Origin: Chaetoderma sp. LZ-2023a
Lineage: Eukaryota > Mollusca > Caudofoveata > Chaetodermatida > Chaetodermatidae
Direction: 5' to 3'
Assembly (NCBI GenBank): GCA_034401795.1
Contig: CM067373.1
Span: forward strand, 91,594,996-91,658,995
Length of the DNA: 64,000 bases
Part shown: positions 43,480 through 54,257 of the stretch, one piece after another
Layout of the letters: each line of letters opens with the position of its first letter
Position numbering within the stretch: the first letter of the stretch is position 1
Position numbers and translations under genes: made by a program
Notes under the pieces: model-generated
What the model was told of the DNA's origin: nothing
Databases searched by the model: none
What the model saw: only the letters and a program-made list of their open reading frames with translations

Positions 43480-43900
43480 CCCGTTTTAAGCTCGACTTTA
43501 CGAAGTAAAACAAGCTATTGCATTACCCTGCACGTCATTCCGTGGTGGTGGTGGCAGCGACGTCGTGGTCGTCCAATTTGCGTTTAGCTCAACTTTTCTG
43601 TTATAATATCTCGGGTTTGGTTAATCATACTGAGCACATGCTTCCTTCTAATGACATGTCATCTCACGATGACCTTGGGGTCAAAAGGTCATGCTAACTG
43701 TGACCTTGGTAAAAACCTAGTTTTTTTCAACATTAACATTTTCCATTTAGCTCAACTTTTCTGTTTATATCTCGGGTTTGGTTAATCATACTGGACCCAA
43801 ACTAGGACTCATGCCTCCTTTATAATAACAACACGGCATCACATAGTGATGTTTTGGTCAAAAGGTCATGGCGACCGCCTGTCATCCGTCATCCATCGGT
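43480..43900. repeat. repC copies
   Basis: TTTAGCTCAACTTTTCTGTT and TTTGGTTAATCATACTG occur twice, with CTTGGGGTCAAAAGGTCATG between them, as in the array at 9386. Confidence 0.75.
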
Positions 43901-43909
43901 CAACCTCTG

Positions 43910-44890
43910 TTTAAAAACGTTATTCCTCATTAACCTTGACGGATTTCAACCTACATTGGCTGGATGTACCCTATGGGGTTCAACTTAAGATTGTATTTAC
44001 AGAATTTTGATTAGTCAATTTTTTGGGTTAAAACCTTACATTTTATGAAAAATTTACTGGAAATTGTCAAAACACTACCTCATTAACCGCTTGGCGGATT
44101 TCAAACTAATTTGGCTGGAAGGACCCTAATGCCTTCAGTTTCAGAACATGTATACAGAATTTTAATTGGTCAATTTATTTGTGTGAAAATCTTTGATTTT
44201 ATACAAATATACCAGAAATTGTCATAACTCTACTCCTCATTAACTGCTTGGCAGATTTCAACTTCTTTCGGCTGGAAGGAGCTTATGGGGATAAGCTTCA
44301 AAATGTATATACAGAATTTTGACTGGTCAAGTTTCGGAAATTCTCTAACCGCTACTCATCATTAACTGCTTGACAGATTTCAACCGTAGTTGGCTAGACA
44401 AACTCGTATACAGAATTTTGACTGGTCAAGTTTTTTGGTGAAAACCTTAGATTTTATTAAAAATTTACCGGAAATTCTCTAACCGCTACTCATCATTAAC
44501 CGCTTGACAGATTTCAACCGTAGTTGGCTAGACAAACCCTATCACGTTAGGCTCCAGATTTGGCTGGAAGGATTCTGTAGTGGTAGGCTCTAGAACTTCT
44601 ATTCAAAATTATGGTTGGTCGACTTTTTGGTGCCCATTTGGATTGTTTAAAAACTTTCCAGAACCATTTAAAATGGTATCTCTTAATTAGTGAGCCAAAT
44701 TCAACGAAACTTGGGTGGAATGATCCTATGGCGGTAGACTTCAACAATCAAACAAGAATTTTGATTGGTCAATTTCTTTGGTGGCCATCTTGAATTTTTC
44801 AAAAATTATCCATCATGTCTATTTAAATGCAAATGGTTCAAATGCTAATGGTCCAGGTTAGCGTTACAGGCCCTTGGGCCTCTTGTTGAT
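43910..44890. repeat. Tandem repeat of about 150 bp, about six diverged units
   Basis: Each unit carries TCATTAACCGCTTGGCGGAT (or a variant), TTTCAACC or TTTCAAAC, TTGGCTGGAAGGA-like text, CAGAATTTTGATTGGTCAAT and AAAACCTTAGATTTTAT. Units from 44320 to 44540 are the most alike, which suggests recent duplication there. Confidence 0.7.
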
Positions 44891-45269
44891 ATGTCCTTCT
44901 TTATTTATCTTTATGTTCTTAAGTCAAGTTTCATAGTTCATTGTAAGGTCGTAAAGTCGAGCTTCATGGTTACATTGCAACCACATTTCTGGTTAAAAAT
45001 CAGACTGATTTTTTGGGGCGTTCATCTTGGATTTTCGAAAAAGTTATTGCAAATCCGTTATAGAACCACGTCTCCTTCACTACTGGGCCGGTTATATTTT
45101 CATAAAGCTAGAACCCCATAGACGACTGTATCCACACGCATATTATATGCGCAGGTTTCTGTGCGTGTTCTAGTCATGCCAGGCAGGCTAACTCATTCTG
45201 ATAAAAGTATCCTCACTAATTATTGCCTGCACAGTGGCCTTAGAAACCTGAAGAACACGTAATGCTTTA

Positions 45270-45400
45270 AAAATGCAAGCTGGACAAAATGGCTTCTGCA
45301 CTGGTGTTGACCAATGTCTATTTGCAGATCAAGAAATTAACTTTGAAAATTTGACGCTAGAGTTTCAGACTGCTAGTCTGATGCAGTGGTTGGGTAAATA
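45270..45400. repeat. repA left arm fragment
   Basis: AAAATGGCTTCTGCACTGGT, TGTCTATTTGCAGATCAAG and TTTGAAAATTTGACG match the left arm of repA. The rest is absent. Confidence 0.6.
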
Positions 45401-46210
45401 TGTGATAGGTCAAGATCATCAGAACCCAATTATGGAAGCTTTATTTCTGAGCACTAAGTTGAGTTCTATTGAAACTAGCCTGCATGCATGTAGTCATTGG
45501 AGGCCTGAAGAACTCTTAAAAGGATCATGACATGACTTAACACCCTCTTTGGGGCCTGATGAACCTGGCTGAATATATGAGTTAAAGTCTGACAAAATAT
45601 TAAAATAGTTTTTTGTTACCATACATGGTCCATAGGTTGTGCTTGGGTACCCCCGAAGAACCATAATGATTTTTTTAGTTGAAGGATCAATGCTTAATGC
45701 TGGGATGACTCAATCGTGGACCTTTACTAAATCAAAAAATCAAAAATCTTAAATTGGATTTGGTGTCTGGTTAAAATATATTTTTGGTTACAAATGCTGT
45801 CACTGGAAGAGCATCTGGCCCGATTACCATTCTGGATTGACTAACAGGCTAATCTAAGTGATCAATGTACATGGCCATTCACCATGATTTTAACTTTCTT
45901 GCGGCTCTATGCCTCTCTCCAATGAGCTTACACAATTTCCTCTTCCTGCTTTAGCTTGAAAGGCTCTTAGCATACAATGATCAAATGTATACAGATTTAT
46001 ATATTGGCCTTCAAAAGGTGAAAGGATATGAATTGCAGGTCACAAAGGAACCTCAATTCAAATCGGAATGCCACATTTAACACTGAGGCTGTACTTAAAT
46101 ATCATACTTAAGTAGCCTAAAAAATGTGACACTGGCCCCTGGTTTCCATAGATGTTAGTGTGAAACATACAGATATCTTGGTAACCAATGTGACTGAAAT
46201 CCGTTGTTAC
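45401..46210. other. Intron sequence, nothing recognised
   Basis: AT-rich DNA with no exon or repeat recognised. Confidence 0.4.
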
Positions 46211-46432
46211 CTTAACCCTTTCATGGTGAAGCCGGCCAAAACAGGCCTGAGCAATATCCAATTGCATGCCAAGAGAAGACTATTTTTGAAAATATATCAC
46301 TAGACTGACTGGCTTGATAACTGAGCCAGCCATTCCAGTGGTAAATGAACAAGTCTTCTCTTGTACCGGCTAATGAACATTCAGTGAGCAAATATGTTAG
46401 TATTCTTAACCAAATCTAAGCATTAACCCTTT
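46211..46432. repeat. repA copy
   Basis: TTAACCCTTTCATGGTGAAG to GCATTAACCCT with centre GACTGGCTTGATAACTGAGC. Confidence 0.8.
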
Positions 46433-46664
46433 ACCCCTCGAATTTGTTCAAGAAAATTTCAATTTTCTCATAGAAAATGTCCATTTGCAGACCAAGAAAA
46501 GACTATTTTTGAAAATTTATCACTGGAATGAGTGGCTCGGGTATCGAGCCAGTCATTCTATTGGTAAATTAAAAAAAATAGTCTTTTCTTGGTCTGCAAA
46601 TGGACATTTCTCAAGACCACTGCAGAAGGCGTTTTTGACTGATATGAGTGTTAAATGGTTAAAG
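46424..46664. repeat. repA copy, near consensus
   Basis: It starts TTAACCCTTTACCCCTCG, carries GTCCATTTGCAGACCAAGAA, centre TGGCTCGGGTATCGAGCCAG, GGTCTGCAAATGGACATTTC and GACCACTGCAGAAGG, and ends TGTTAAATGGTTAAAG. It adjoins the copy before it. Confidence 0.85.
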
Positions 46665-46837
46665 GTCATTCAAATAAGTTTCAATGTATTCAGCAGAAGG
46701 CTATACATGTATATAGATTGGAAATAGCTTAGAACAATTTATCAATACATACAAACTGACACCACTTGATGTCTGCCCAAATTTGTGGTTATATTAAATG
46801 GTCATTCTTACAGGCAGGTGGTCAAAATACAACCTTT

Positions 46838-47045
46838 CTTAACCTTTTAACCCTTGAATCTGTTTTAAAAAATTCAGTTTTCTCATTGACAATGCCCATT
46901 TGCATGAGTAAGAGAAGACTATTTTTGAAAATTTAACACTGGATTGATTGACTGGCTCGGTTATTGAGCCAGTCATTCCAGTGATAAATTTTCAAAAGTA
47001 GTCTTGGGCTGCTGTTTTTGGCTGATAAGAGTGTTAAAGGGTTAA
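46838..47045. repeat. repA copy, right arm shortened
   Basis: AACCTTTTAACCCTTG, GCCCATTTGCATGAGTAAGA, GGCTCGGTTATTGAGCCAGT and TTAAAGGGTTAAG. Confidence 0.75.
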
Positions 47046-47186
47046 GCAACCACCATTTCTCGGCCCCAAAAAACCGTACAACTAACCTTTTGATAAATTA
47101 TCACTTGAATTTAGGGGGCAACCACCAATTTCATTTACCCCTTAAAATTCCAGTCTCAATTTCATGACAACTAGATTACACAAAAG

Positions 47187-47270
47187 CTGTTGAATATTTT
47201 GAAACCAACTTGACGTGAACGTGAACAGCTCCCAGTCAAATTAGTTTCAAAATATTCAACATATTATTAC
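47187..47270. repeat. repE inverted repeat
   Basis: GTTGAATATTTTGAAACCAA and TTAGTTTCAAAATATTCAAC face each other across a 35-base spacer. Confidence 0.85.
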
Positions 47271-47329
47271 TTAACGTCATAAAGAATTTGCTGTTTCTGG
47301 TCTGTGGGGGCTAAATGGTTATTGTGGTG

Positions 47330-47562
47330 ATTAACCCATTAATGACTAAATTTTGTCACAATATTTGCTTATCGAATGTTTATTTGCAGGCCAAGTGAAG
47401 ACTATTTTTTAAAATTGGCCGCTGGAATGGCTGGCTCGGTTACCGAGCCAGACATTCCAGTGGTCAATTTTCTAAAGTAATCTTAACTTGACCTGCCAAT
47501 GAACATTTCTCAAGACCACTGCAGAGGCCGGTTTGGGTCGGCTTCATCATAAAAGGGTTAAA
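47330..47562. repeat. repA copy close to the linker exon
   Basis: TTAACCCATTAATGAC to AAAAGGGTTAAAC with centre TGGCTCGGTTACCGAGCCAG. It ends about 100 bases upstream of the acceptor at 47663. Confidence 0.8.
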
Positions 47563-47663
47563 CAGAAGCTTGATGGTAGACTTTACTCTGCTATTACTTT
47601 AACAATGTCTGTTTTGTTTGTTTATTGACAATGAATGGAAGTCTGTTTATTTATTTGTTTCAG

Positions 47664-47780
47664 CGTTTCCTGTTGTTGGATGAGCTAGAAAAGTTGGATC
47701 ACAGTAAAACGACTGATACATTTACAGATGTCATAGACCCTGGCATCACACTGAGCAATGTGACATCAAAATGGGATGAG
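47664..47780 (+). CDS. ABCC4: ABCC4-like transporter, constant linker exon
   Basis: First exon shared by all predicted isoforms. The acceptor TTTGTTTCAG ends at 47663 and the donor GTTAGT starts at 47781. It has exactly 39 codons in phase 0 on both sides. It begins RFLLLDELEK, the family-typical sequence joining the last helix of transmembrane domain 1 to nucleotide-binding domain 1, and ends SNVTSKWDE at the first strand of that domain. Any variable exon ending in IK, VQ, VE or CK splices to it without changing frame. Confidence 0.9.
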
Positions 47781-47807
47781 GTTAGTTAGTTTGTATGGAG
47801 TTCTTGG

Positions 47808-47868
47808 CACGCACACACATGCACACGCACACGCACACACGCGCGCACGCGCACGCACACACACACAC
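47808..47868. repeat. CA/CG microsatellite in the intron after the linker exon
   Basis: Alternating CACACG and CGCGCACG units for about 60 bases, 28 bases after the splice donor. Confidence 0.9.
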
Positions 47869-48344
47869 AGCAGATTATTATGTTTTCGTCCAATCCATCC
47901 ATACATTCACCGGTACGTATGTCCTGAATATCTTGTTGCTGCAACTCCTATAGCGAGTTTAGGCGAAAACTCTCGTACATACTCTAGGGTAGATCAGCAT
48001 GTGATCAGTTGCCCTCAGGTAAATGACCACATGTTTAATTTACATTCATTTCAATGCAAACATTGCTGATAGGTGGGTAGTCTCGAGTAGGTACCCGAGT
48101 AGGTACTCTAGCCATGATTTAGGCGCAACACATTCTGTGATGTACAATAATTCCTTTTTCTGCGATGACATTGGCACCAATTCCAGAAAGTAGTAACGGA
48201 AAATTTAGGTAGAACTTTTACTAGGTATCACTGTGCGACCAACTACGGCTTCACGATATTCTGAGTATGGTATTGAATTGAATACCTATTGTCTCTGTCC
48301 AAAATATTCGTCCAGAAAAGATGATCCATGCTTGACGCTGCGTT
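47869..48344. other. Intron sequence, nothing recognised
   Basis: No exon or repeat was recognised before the LINE tail that follows. Confidence 0.4.
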
Positions 48345-48625
48345 AATGATGCCAGAAGACACACTCATGCAGAGAGCCTTAGAATTCGCCCTACAGGGAG
48401 CCAGTCAATATAAAGCCAAGAGAGGATGTCATTGCATACATCTTTAATTCTTACTTAAGCACAATGCGAAGTGACATCATGAAACCAGGACTCGGTACTC
48501 TCAGATCTAGAATGAACCTGAGGAAGCTAAAGATTTGGGTCAAAGGTGAAGAAGGACTGATTGCAGCTGTAGGATGTTTCTACTACTATATCCGCAGAAT
48601 ACAGTACATCACCATCATCGTCGTT

Positions 48626-48665
<40 letters not shown>
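48345..48665 (+). pseudogene. LINE 3' remnant with ATC microsatellite tail
   Basis: The decayed C-terminal tail reads MPEDTLMQRALEF and SDIMKPGLGTLRSRM, in broken frames. The noncoding end GGACTGATTGCAGCTGTAGG is shared with the antisense copy at 26560-27080. An ATC run (48612-48666) forms the 3' tail, and a C tract (48667-48677) follows. The tail ends about 80 bases upstream of the acceptor of the Walker A exon. Confidence 0.75.
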
Positions 48666-48666
<1 letters not shown>

Positions 48667-48750
48667 ACCCCCCCCCCAATTTTTCTTTGACTTTCTTGAA
48701 CATAATAGAGAGTTAAATTGTTACGTGTTTGTGACTGTTTTAAATTACAG

Positions 48751-48840
48751 AATGTGGAGCAGAACACATTACAGGACATTAGTGTCTCGGTGAAGCCTGG
48801 CAAGTTATTGGCTGTTATTGGACCTGTGGGCGCTGGAAAG
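48751..48840 (+). CDS. ABCC4: ABCC4-like transporter, Walker A exon of NBD1
   Basis: Thirty codons, phase 0 at both ends. The acceptor TAAATTACAG ends at 48750 and the donor GTTAGT starts at 48841. It encodes the start of nucleotide-binding domain 1 (NVEQNTLQDISVSVKPGKLL), then AVIGPVGAGK, the phosphate-binding P-loop up to its Lys. The next exon supplies TS, so the intron cuts inside the ATP-binding motif. The residue after Lys is Thr where many ABCC proteins have Ser; both bind magnesium-ATP through a hydroxyl. The intron that follows is 10.3 kb and is filled by DIRS-2. Confidence 0.95.
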
Positions 48841-48867
48841 GTTAGTCAGGCCACTAATAATGATATT

Positions 48868-48909
48868 TTACCCTTTAACCCTCGAATTTGTTCAAGAAAA
48901 TTTAAATTT
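48868..48909. repeat. repA copy, left end before the DIRS-2 insertion
   Basis: TTTACCCTTTAACCCTCGAA and TTGTTCAAGAAAATTTAAA are the left end of repA, followed at 48907 by the DIRS-2 end. The missing rest is at 57732-57918. Confidence 0.85.
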
Positions 48910-49090
48910 CACATCATGAGAACATACTTACCTCCCTAACACTCTTGATATACTAGTATATCGGCTCTAAATTCAATAATATTCAGAATTATAAAAAGTT
49001 AGGTGCCCCCAATGGGCAGGTGGAAGTACACAGTCATGCACATGACAAACACCACCCTCTGCGCATGCGCACACCGGTACTTCCGTTTTC
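48910..49090 (+). repeat. DIRS-2 left terminal inverted repeat
   Basis: ACATACTTACCTCCCTAACA, TTGATATACTAGTATATCGG, GGTGGAAGTACACAGTCATG-like text and CGCATGCGCACACCGGTAC recur in inverse form at 57525-57700. The first bases CACATCATGAGAAC are unique to the left end. Confidence 0.85.
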
Positions 49091-50149
49091 TAATATATTG
49101 GCTGAAGAAGCAACTTGTGAAATTCCTCACGGGCTCTTTCTGAATTCTACGAGAACTAAATACATCCCTATCCATCATGGCTGATGCTAGAATGTTGGAG
49201 GAGTCCTCCTCGTCATCATCCAAGGTGACATTGTTCCAGGCTTTTATTTTAGGCTTGTATCTTTTGTGTGTTACCGGTTTTCGTAGCGGCCATTTTCGGC
49301 GGTACCACGTTTTCAGGCGCTGGGAATCCTTGTAAATTTTTTCCCAGCGCCTAGGGCTAATAAACTCTTGTGTTTTATGCTTACAGGTTTGTCTTGTGTC
49401 TATACAAGGATGCCTGGTCTTCTCTGGAAAGTTGTTCACGTCCCAGGGTGACTTATCATCGTGATATGTCTAAGGGTTGGCGATATAATATATTAATAAA
49501 TAAAATATCTCCTTCCTTTTGTCCCATCCCCCTCATCAGTTCTTCTGGAAGAGGAGTCTCGGCGGATGGATGGACGTGTTTTCCTGCACAAGAGGATGGT
49601 TGCCTGTGCTTAGGCTAAGGGAGTTTATTAATTATGGCGCATGATTATTTGAAAATAATTACATTTTCTGCTGCCGTTTGCTATTGCACTATTTTCTCTC
49701 TTGCGTGTGCATGGGTTCTCGAGTATATATAATTTAATATTATATTAGTCGAGAGCTGAGAATGTCTGGAGATCTAGATATTTCTTGCATTAATCTGACG
49801 TCCCCTCTCCGGGTAGGAGCTTTTGCATTGAGGTTTGATGTCATAATCAACCAGAGTTTGCTCTTTCCTTGATGTCATGATCTTAGTTTAGAGTAGTCTG
49901 TAATGTGTTCATCTCCCTGTTTATTAAGAGTGTAGAGAGATATCTAGTTAGTCATAATCTTTCTCTCTCTCTTAATTTGGGGTTCTGGTTGTATTTGGTG
50001 TGTATTAACTTGAGAAGTCTCCTGTCCCGTCAGAGTGGTCGTAATAGTGGATGTCTTCTCTCGAGTTGGTTTTTGGTTTCTACTTAAAAATCCGTTAACA
50101 CAGCTTTGAGACTGTCATACTCATTGTCTTCGTATCCCTCCCTTTTCAG
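49091..50149 (+). other. DIRS-2 5' leader
   Basis: About 1 kb between the terminal repeat and the Gag-like start. An ATG at about 49179 opens a short frame with a Ser run (MADARMLEESSSSSSK). Noncoding-looking DNA follows, including TTCAGGCGCTGGGAATCC and its near complement TTCCCAGCGCC (a hairpin at about 49312-49352). It may hold the promoter and leader exon of the element. Confidence 0.45.
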
Positions 50150-50267
50150 AAGTGCCCGTCCTGTCTGAAGACCATGAAAGCTAGATTCTTCCCCCACCCT
50201 TGCCATCTGTGTTCAGCGTGTAGGCTGTCCAACAAATGTGTTATTTGTGAAAAGTGGGGGGAGATCT
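50150..50267 (+). pseudogene. DIRS-2 zinc-binding module of the Gag-like protein
   Basis: The frame encodes KCPSCLKTMKARFF, then HPCHLCSACRLSN, then KCVICEKWGEI and a stop. This C-x-x-C..H-x-C-x-x-C-x-x-C-x6-C-x-x-C-x-x-W pattern is the same as that of DIRS-1 at 27873. The stop comes 18 bases before TTCTCTTTGCAG, a good acceptor consensus, after which the large Gag-like frame opens. Whether the element splices here cannot be decided from sequence. Confidence 0.65.
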
Positions 50268-50284
50268 AACCTCAGTTCTTCTCT

Positions 50285-52140
50285 TTGCAGGCGAAGATGA
50301 TGGCGGAGGAGGGGAAGAAACCGAAGAAGGAGGGTAAGAAGAAGGCCTCTGAGAAGGGTGGGCTCGAGGCCTTCAGGAGTGAGTTGGTGAGTGAGATGCG
50401 CAGGACTTTGAAAGACCTGATGCCTGACATGCTTCGCGGCATGTTGCCTGGCACAGGTGTTTCAACTTCCTGTGCATCGACCTCAGTGCAGGTAGCCCCC
50501 GTCCCTGGATCATGGCCTATTAGCTTGGACAAAGCGTTTAGTGATCCAGGGGCGGCCGTCCTGGACCCAGGCTTGATGGTCGCATCGCCTGGGGTGCCAG
50601 CGGCGCGAGAAGCATCAGGTGGGACCCGACCAGCGGGCCTGACCACGATCACTCGCGGAGTAAACTCTTCATCTGCCTTTTGGCAGTCTCCTGGTCAGTC
50701 TGGATTAGTTTTCTTTACTAATCCAGAGTCTAACTTTCCTGACCAGGAAGATGATGAGGACTACCTGCTCGGTCCACAGGTGGATCATGAAGACATGGAT
50801 GTGAGCGCCTACACTCCTCTCTTGGGGAGCGTGAACGCTCGCACCTATGGCACTGTTCCCTCGGGAGCAGGTTTCATGGTTCAGCCTGTGGCCCGCATTG
50901 GAGCAGACGGCCGGCCGTATAAGATTCCACAGTTGGACGTTCCGGGCCGCGCTGGTGTGTATGATCCCCCTCACACAAGCACGGCCATGGAGCCTGGTTT
51001 GCCTACGGAGAATGCTATGCCAGCCCTTGCGGGCCCGTATACGTTCCCTGGGCAGCCAGGTTCATCTATAGCCTCCTCCTCGGCCGTGTCTGCGAATGCG
51101 ATTGAGGATGACGAGGGCCCGCTGCTCGTCGGCAGTTCGCAGGTAGCCACGGACGAAGACTGGTCAGAGGCGTGTGCGTGGCTCCTCGCTGTGAGACCAG
51201 AGCTCGCCGTGGACGAGACGGTCGCCGGTAACCCTCGGGCATGGTTACAGGCGAAGCCGTTGGCCAGCATGGCTCTGTCTCTGCCGTATGCTGATCATGT
51301 CTTAGATATGTTTGCGGCGGCAGAGGAGTCGATCCGACCGAGAGGTCGCCTCGCGAAGGCCCCCCCCCGCGAGGTAGCTAGGCGATGTCGGGTTACTGCC
51401 AGTCAGTATACTCGGTATGGCCTGGCACCCAGACCGAGCGCGGACGACCGCGCCGCTCTGGGGGGAGATACGCGGCCGGGTTCCCTGGCTGACACGGGAG
51501 CGTTGTGCACGGGCGCTATGCGCTCGGCGAATGCCGCCTTGCGTGACACCGAGGAGAGCTCGTGAGCAGCGATCAGTGCGCTGTCGCATGTCTCAGCTGC
51601 TATCGGGGGTGGTAGTGGCGTCGGTGCAGCAACAGCCTAGCCCCGTGACAGTCCAACGAGCCATCCAGGATGGCATCAACCTGGCGTTGGACTGTCTGAC
51701 TAGGTCGGTCACGAAGTCGCTGAGGGCGAGGCGCACTTTTGCACTGGACAATTTGTGCCCGTCTCAGGAGCTCAAGTCACGCTTGATGCAAGCGCCGATG
51801 GCGGGCCCTGGACTCTTTGGAGGTGATGGTTGTCGGCACCTCCAGGAGACGGTGACTTTGGTGAACAACCAGAGGGCGCTGCGGGCACAGTTTGAAGTGC
51901 TGCGCAGGGAACACGTGCGTGTTCAGCCCTCGGCTGCTCGACAGCCGTACCCTCGTGGCGGGGCTGGCAGTGTCAGAGGCCAGCAGGCCGGCCGGTTACA
52001 GAGACCGCGTCGGCTACGCCAGCAGCAGCGTGCTGTTGTGCGACAGCCGCCGCCTCAAGCGCAGCCTGCCAGAAAGCGCGTGGCACTGGTCGCGGCGCGC
52101 GTGGTAACCGGGCGGCGCGTGGTAACCGGGCCTGATGCAA
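50285..52140 (+). pseudogene. DIRS-2 Gag-like protein, frame-shifted
   Basis: Putative nucleocapsid-like protein. The first frame (50285-51565, 426 codons) has a basic Lys-rich start (KKPKKEGKKKASEKGG), a helix (SELVSEMRRTLKDLMPDML) and a Pro/Gly-rich middle, and stops at 51565. The second frame continues to about 52140 with LNLALDC-like helices, ALDNLCPSQELKSRL and a strongly basic Gln/Arg-rich tail (RPRRLRQQQRAVVRQPPPQ). It is much more GC-rich than its surroundings. A frameshift near 51560 breaks it. There is no sequence match beyond position and composition. Confidence 0.65.
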
Positions 52141-52239
52141 GAAAATTTTTTCCGGTTATCACAAGTACCACTCAGGTGTTGCCACTCGTATCAGAGACAC
52201 ACCCACTTTTAAAATTTATGGGCACCCCGTCAACCCTAG

Positions 52240-54257
52240 GTGCACCAGTGGGAGGTCGTTTGACTTGTCACATTCAGAAGTGGGCGCGGTTAATTCAGGA
52301 CCGCTTAGTCTTGCAATGGCTTTCGCACGGATACAGTCCAGATTGGATAAGAGGTCCGCCATTGCATTTGTCTCTGGTACCGGTCTGGACTCAAGTTCCA
52401 AGAGATCCAGACAAGCGGTTGTGCATAGAAGAGGAGATAGATTCTCTCGTTCTAAAAGAAGCAATTCAACCGGCGCAGGATTGCCCGGGCTTCTATTCAA
52501 CCGCGTTTCTTGTGGCAAAGAACACCGGGGGGGGAGACCAATTCTCAACCTCAAGCCTCTAAACAAGTTTTTAGACACTCCGACTTTCAAAATGGAAACA
52601 GTGAGATCGGTGTTGTTGGGGTTAGAGAAGGGGATGTGGACAGCGTCTATAGATCTCAAGGATGCTTACTTCCACATTCCAATTGCAAGGAGTTTTCGTC
52701 GGTTCCTGAGATTTGCTTTTCAGGGACGCCAATGGGAATTCAAGGTTCTTCCATTCGGCATCTCGACGGCTCCAAGGGTCTTCACTCGAGTGGTACTTGC
52801 TATCACGGCATACCTCCGCAGGAGAAATATAGCTGTTCACACTTACATAGACGACTGGTTGCTAAAAGCACACAACCCAGAAAGTTTGACAGCAAATCTG
52901 GAGATAGTTTTGGAAACTCTCACAGATTTAGGCTGGATGATCAACTTTCCGAAATCAGAGCTGACTCCATCCCAGAAGTTTGTTTACCTGGGTATGTTCT
53001 TCGATCTGGAGATAGGATATGTTTATCCGTCCCAGGAGAGAGTGGAAAGTCTCGTGCATTCAGTTGGTTTGCAACAGTCGTTATATTCTTGCACGGGTCT
53101 ATCTGAGAATGTCAGGTCTGATGGTTTCGATGGAACCAGTCATTCCTCAGGCGGCCGATTCAATTGTTTCTCATGACCCAGTGGACGCAGTGTTCAGGAT
53201 CACTGGACTCGCGCATTCAAGTGTTGGACCCTCTCATTCATCACCTTCACTGGTGGATGGAGAGAGGAAATCTCATGGCGGGGGTCATGCTGACCCCTCC
53301 CCACCCTCAAGTAACGATGTTTACGGATGCATCGATGGAGGGTTGGGAGCTTGCCTGGAAGAAGCCACTATATCAGGGCTTTGGAATCTGGAACAGTCAA
53401 AGGAACATATCAACATGCTAGAATTGCGGGATGTAGTTCTAGGCATGGAACACTTCCTAAAGGAGGTGGAGGGGAAATTTGTGATGATACGTTCAGACAA
53501 CTCTACAGTAGTGAGTTACATAAACCGCCAGGGCGGAACGAAGTCGCCCAGTCTCTGTATGATGACATGGAAGCTGCTTTGCTGGTGCATGGATCATATG
53601 ATCACCTTGAAAGCAGTTCATATTCCGGGAAGGCTGAATCTGTTAGCAGACTCATTGAGATGAAGGATGAGTATTCTGCCTACAGAATGGCAACTAAATC
53701 AATGTGTGGCGGATCACCTGTTCAATCATTGGGGAAAGCCCAACATAGATTTGTTCGCAATGAAGAAGAATGCGAAGATGACGACGTACGTTTCTCCGAT
53801 TCCAAATCGAAGCGCTATCGCAATAGATGCGCTAGCTATCAGTTAGAAGGGAATGTATGCATACGCATACCCTCCAACAATCCTGATTCCAAGAATCCTT
53901 CAGAAGATCAGACAAGAGGAATGCCAAGTGCTTCTGATCGCCCCGAATTGGCCAAGCCGATCATGGTTTACGGATCTGCTGGACCTTATGGTTTGCAATC
54001 CGGTTCCTCTGCCGCTGATGGACAATATTATCTTCCAGGGCAAGACCCTTCACAACAATCCGTCAATGTTTCGATTGACTGCATGGATGTTGTCAAACAA
54101 TCCGCGATTAAGGAGGGCTTTTCTGAGCAAGCAGCCAATTTCATGGCCAGCCCCAGCAGGGGGTCAACCTCCAGAGCTTATAATTATAAAATCAACAGAT
54201 TTGCAGAATGGTGCTCAAAGAGATGTATCAATCCGATGGAAGCATCTATTCAGGTAG
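52240..54257 (+). pseudogene. DIRS-2 RT, RNase H and methyltransferase-like polyprotein
   Basis: The RT begins in one frame (GGRLTCHIQKWARLIQD near 52255) and shifts at a G run near 52530. It continues with PILNLKPLNKFL, SIDLKDAYFHIPIA, VLPFGISTAP and YIDDW at 52844-52858. RNase H has TDASMEGWELAW (about 53320-53355) in one frame and RSDNSTVVSYINRQGG in the next. At 53664 and about 53847 there are stops inside the RNase H to methyltransferase region. The Dam-like methyltransferase part has IDLFAMKKNAK and YAYPPTILIP. Order and motifs match DIRS-1. At least three frame changes and two stops show that it is dead. Confidence 0.9.

Noticed and set aside
47776-48069. Open frame with a His/Ala/Thr repeat
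   Set aside because: It is the CA/CG microsatellite translated, running on from the end of the linker exon past its splice donor.
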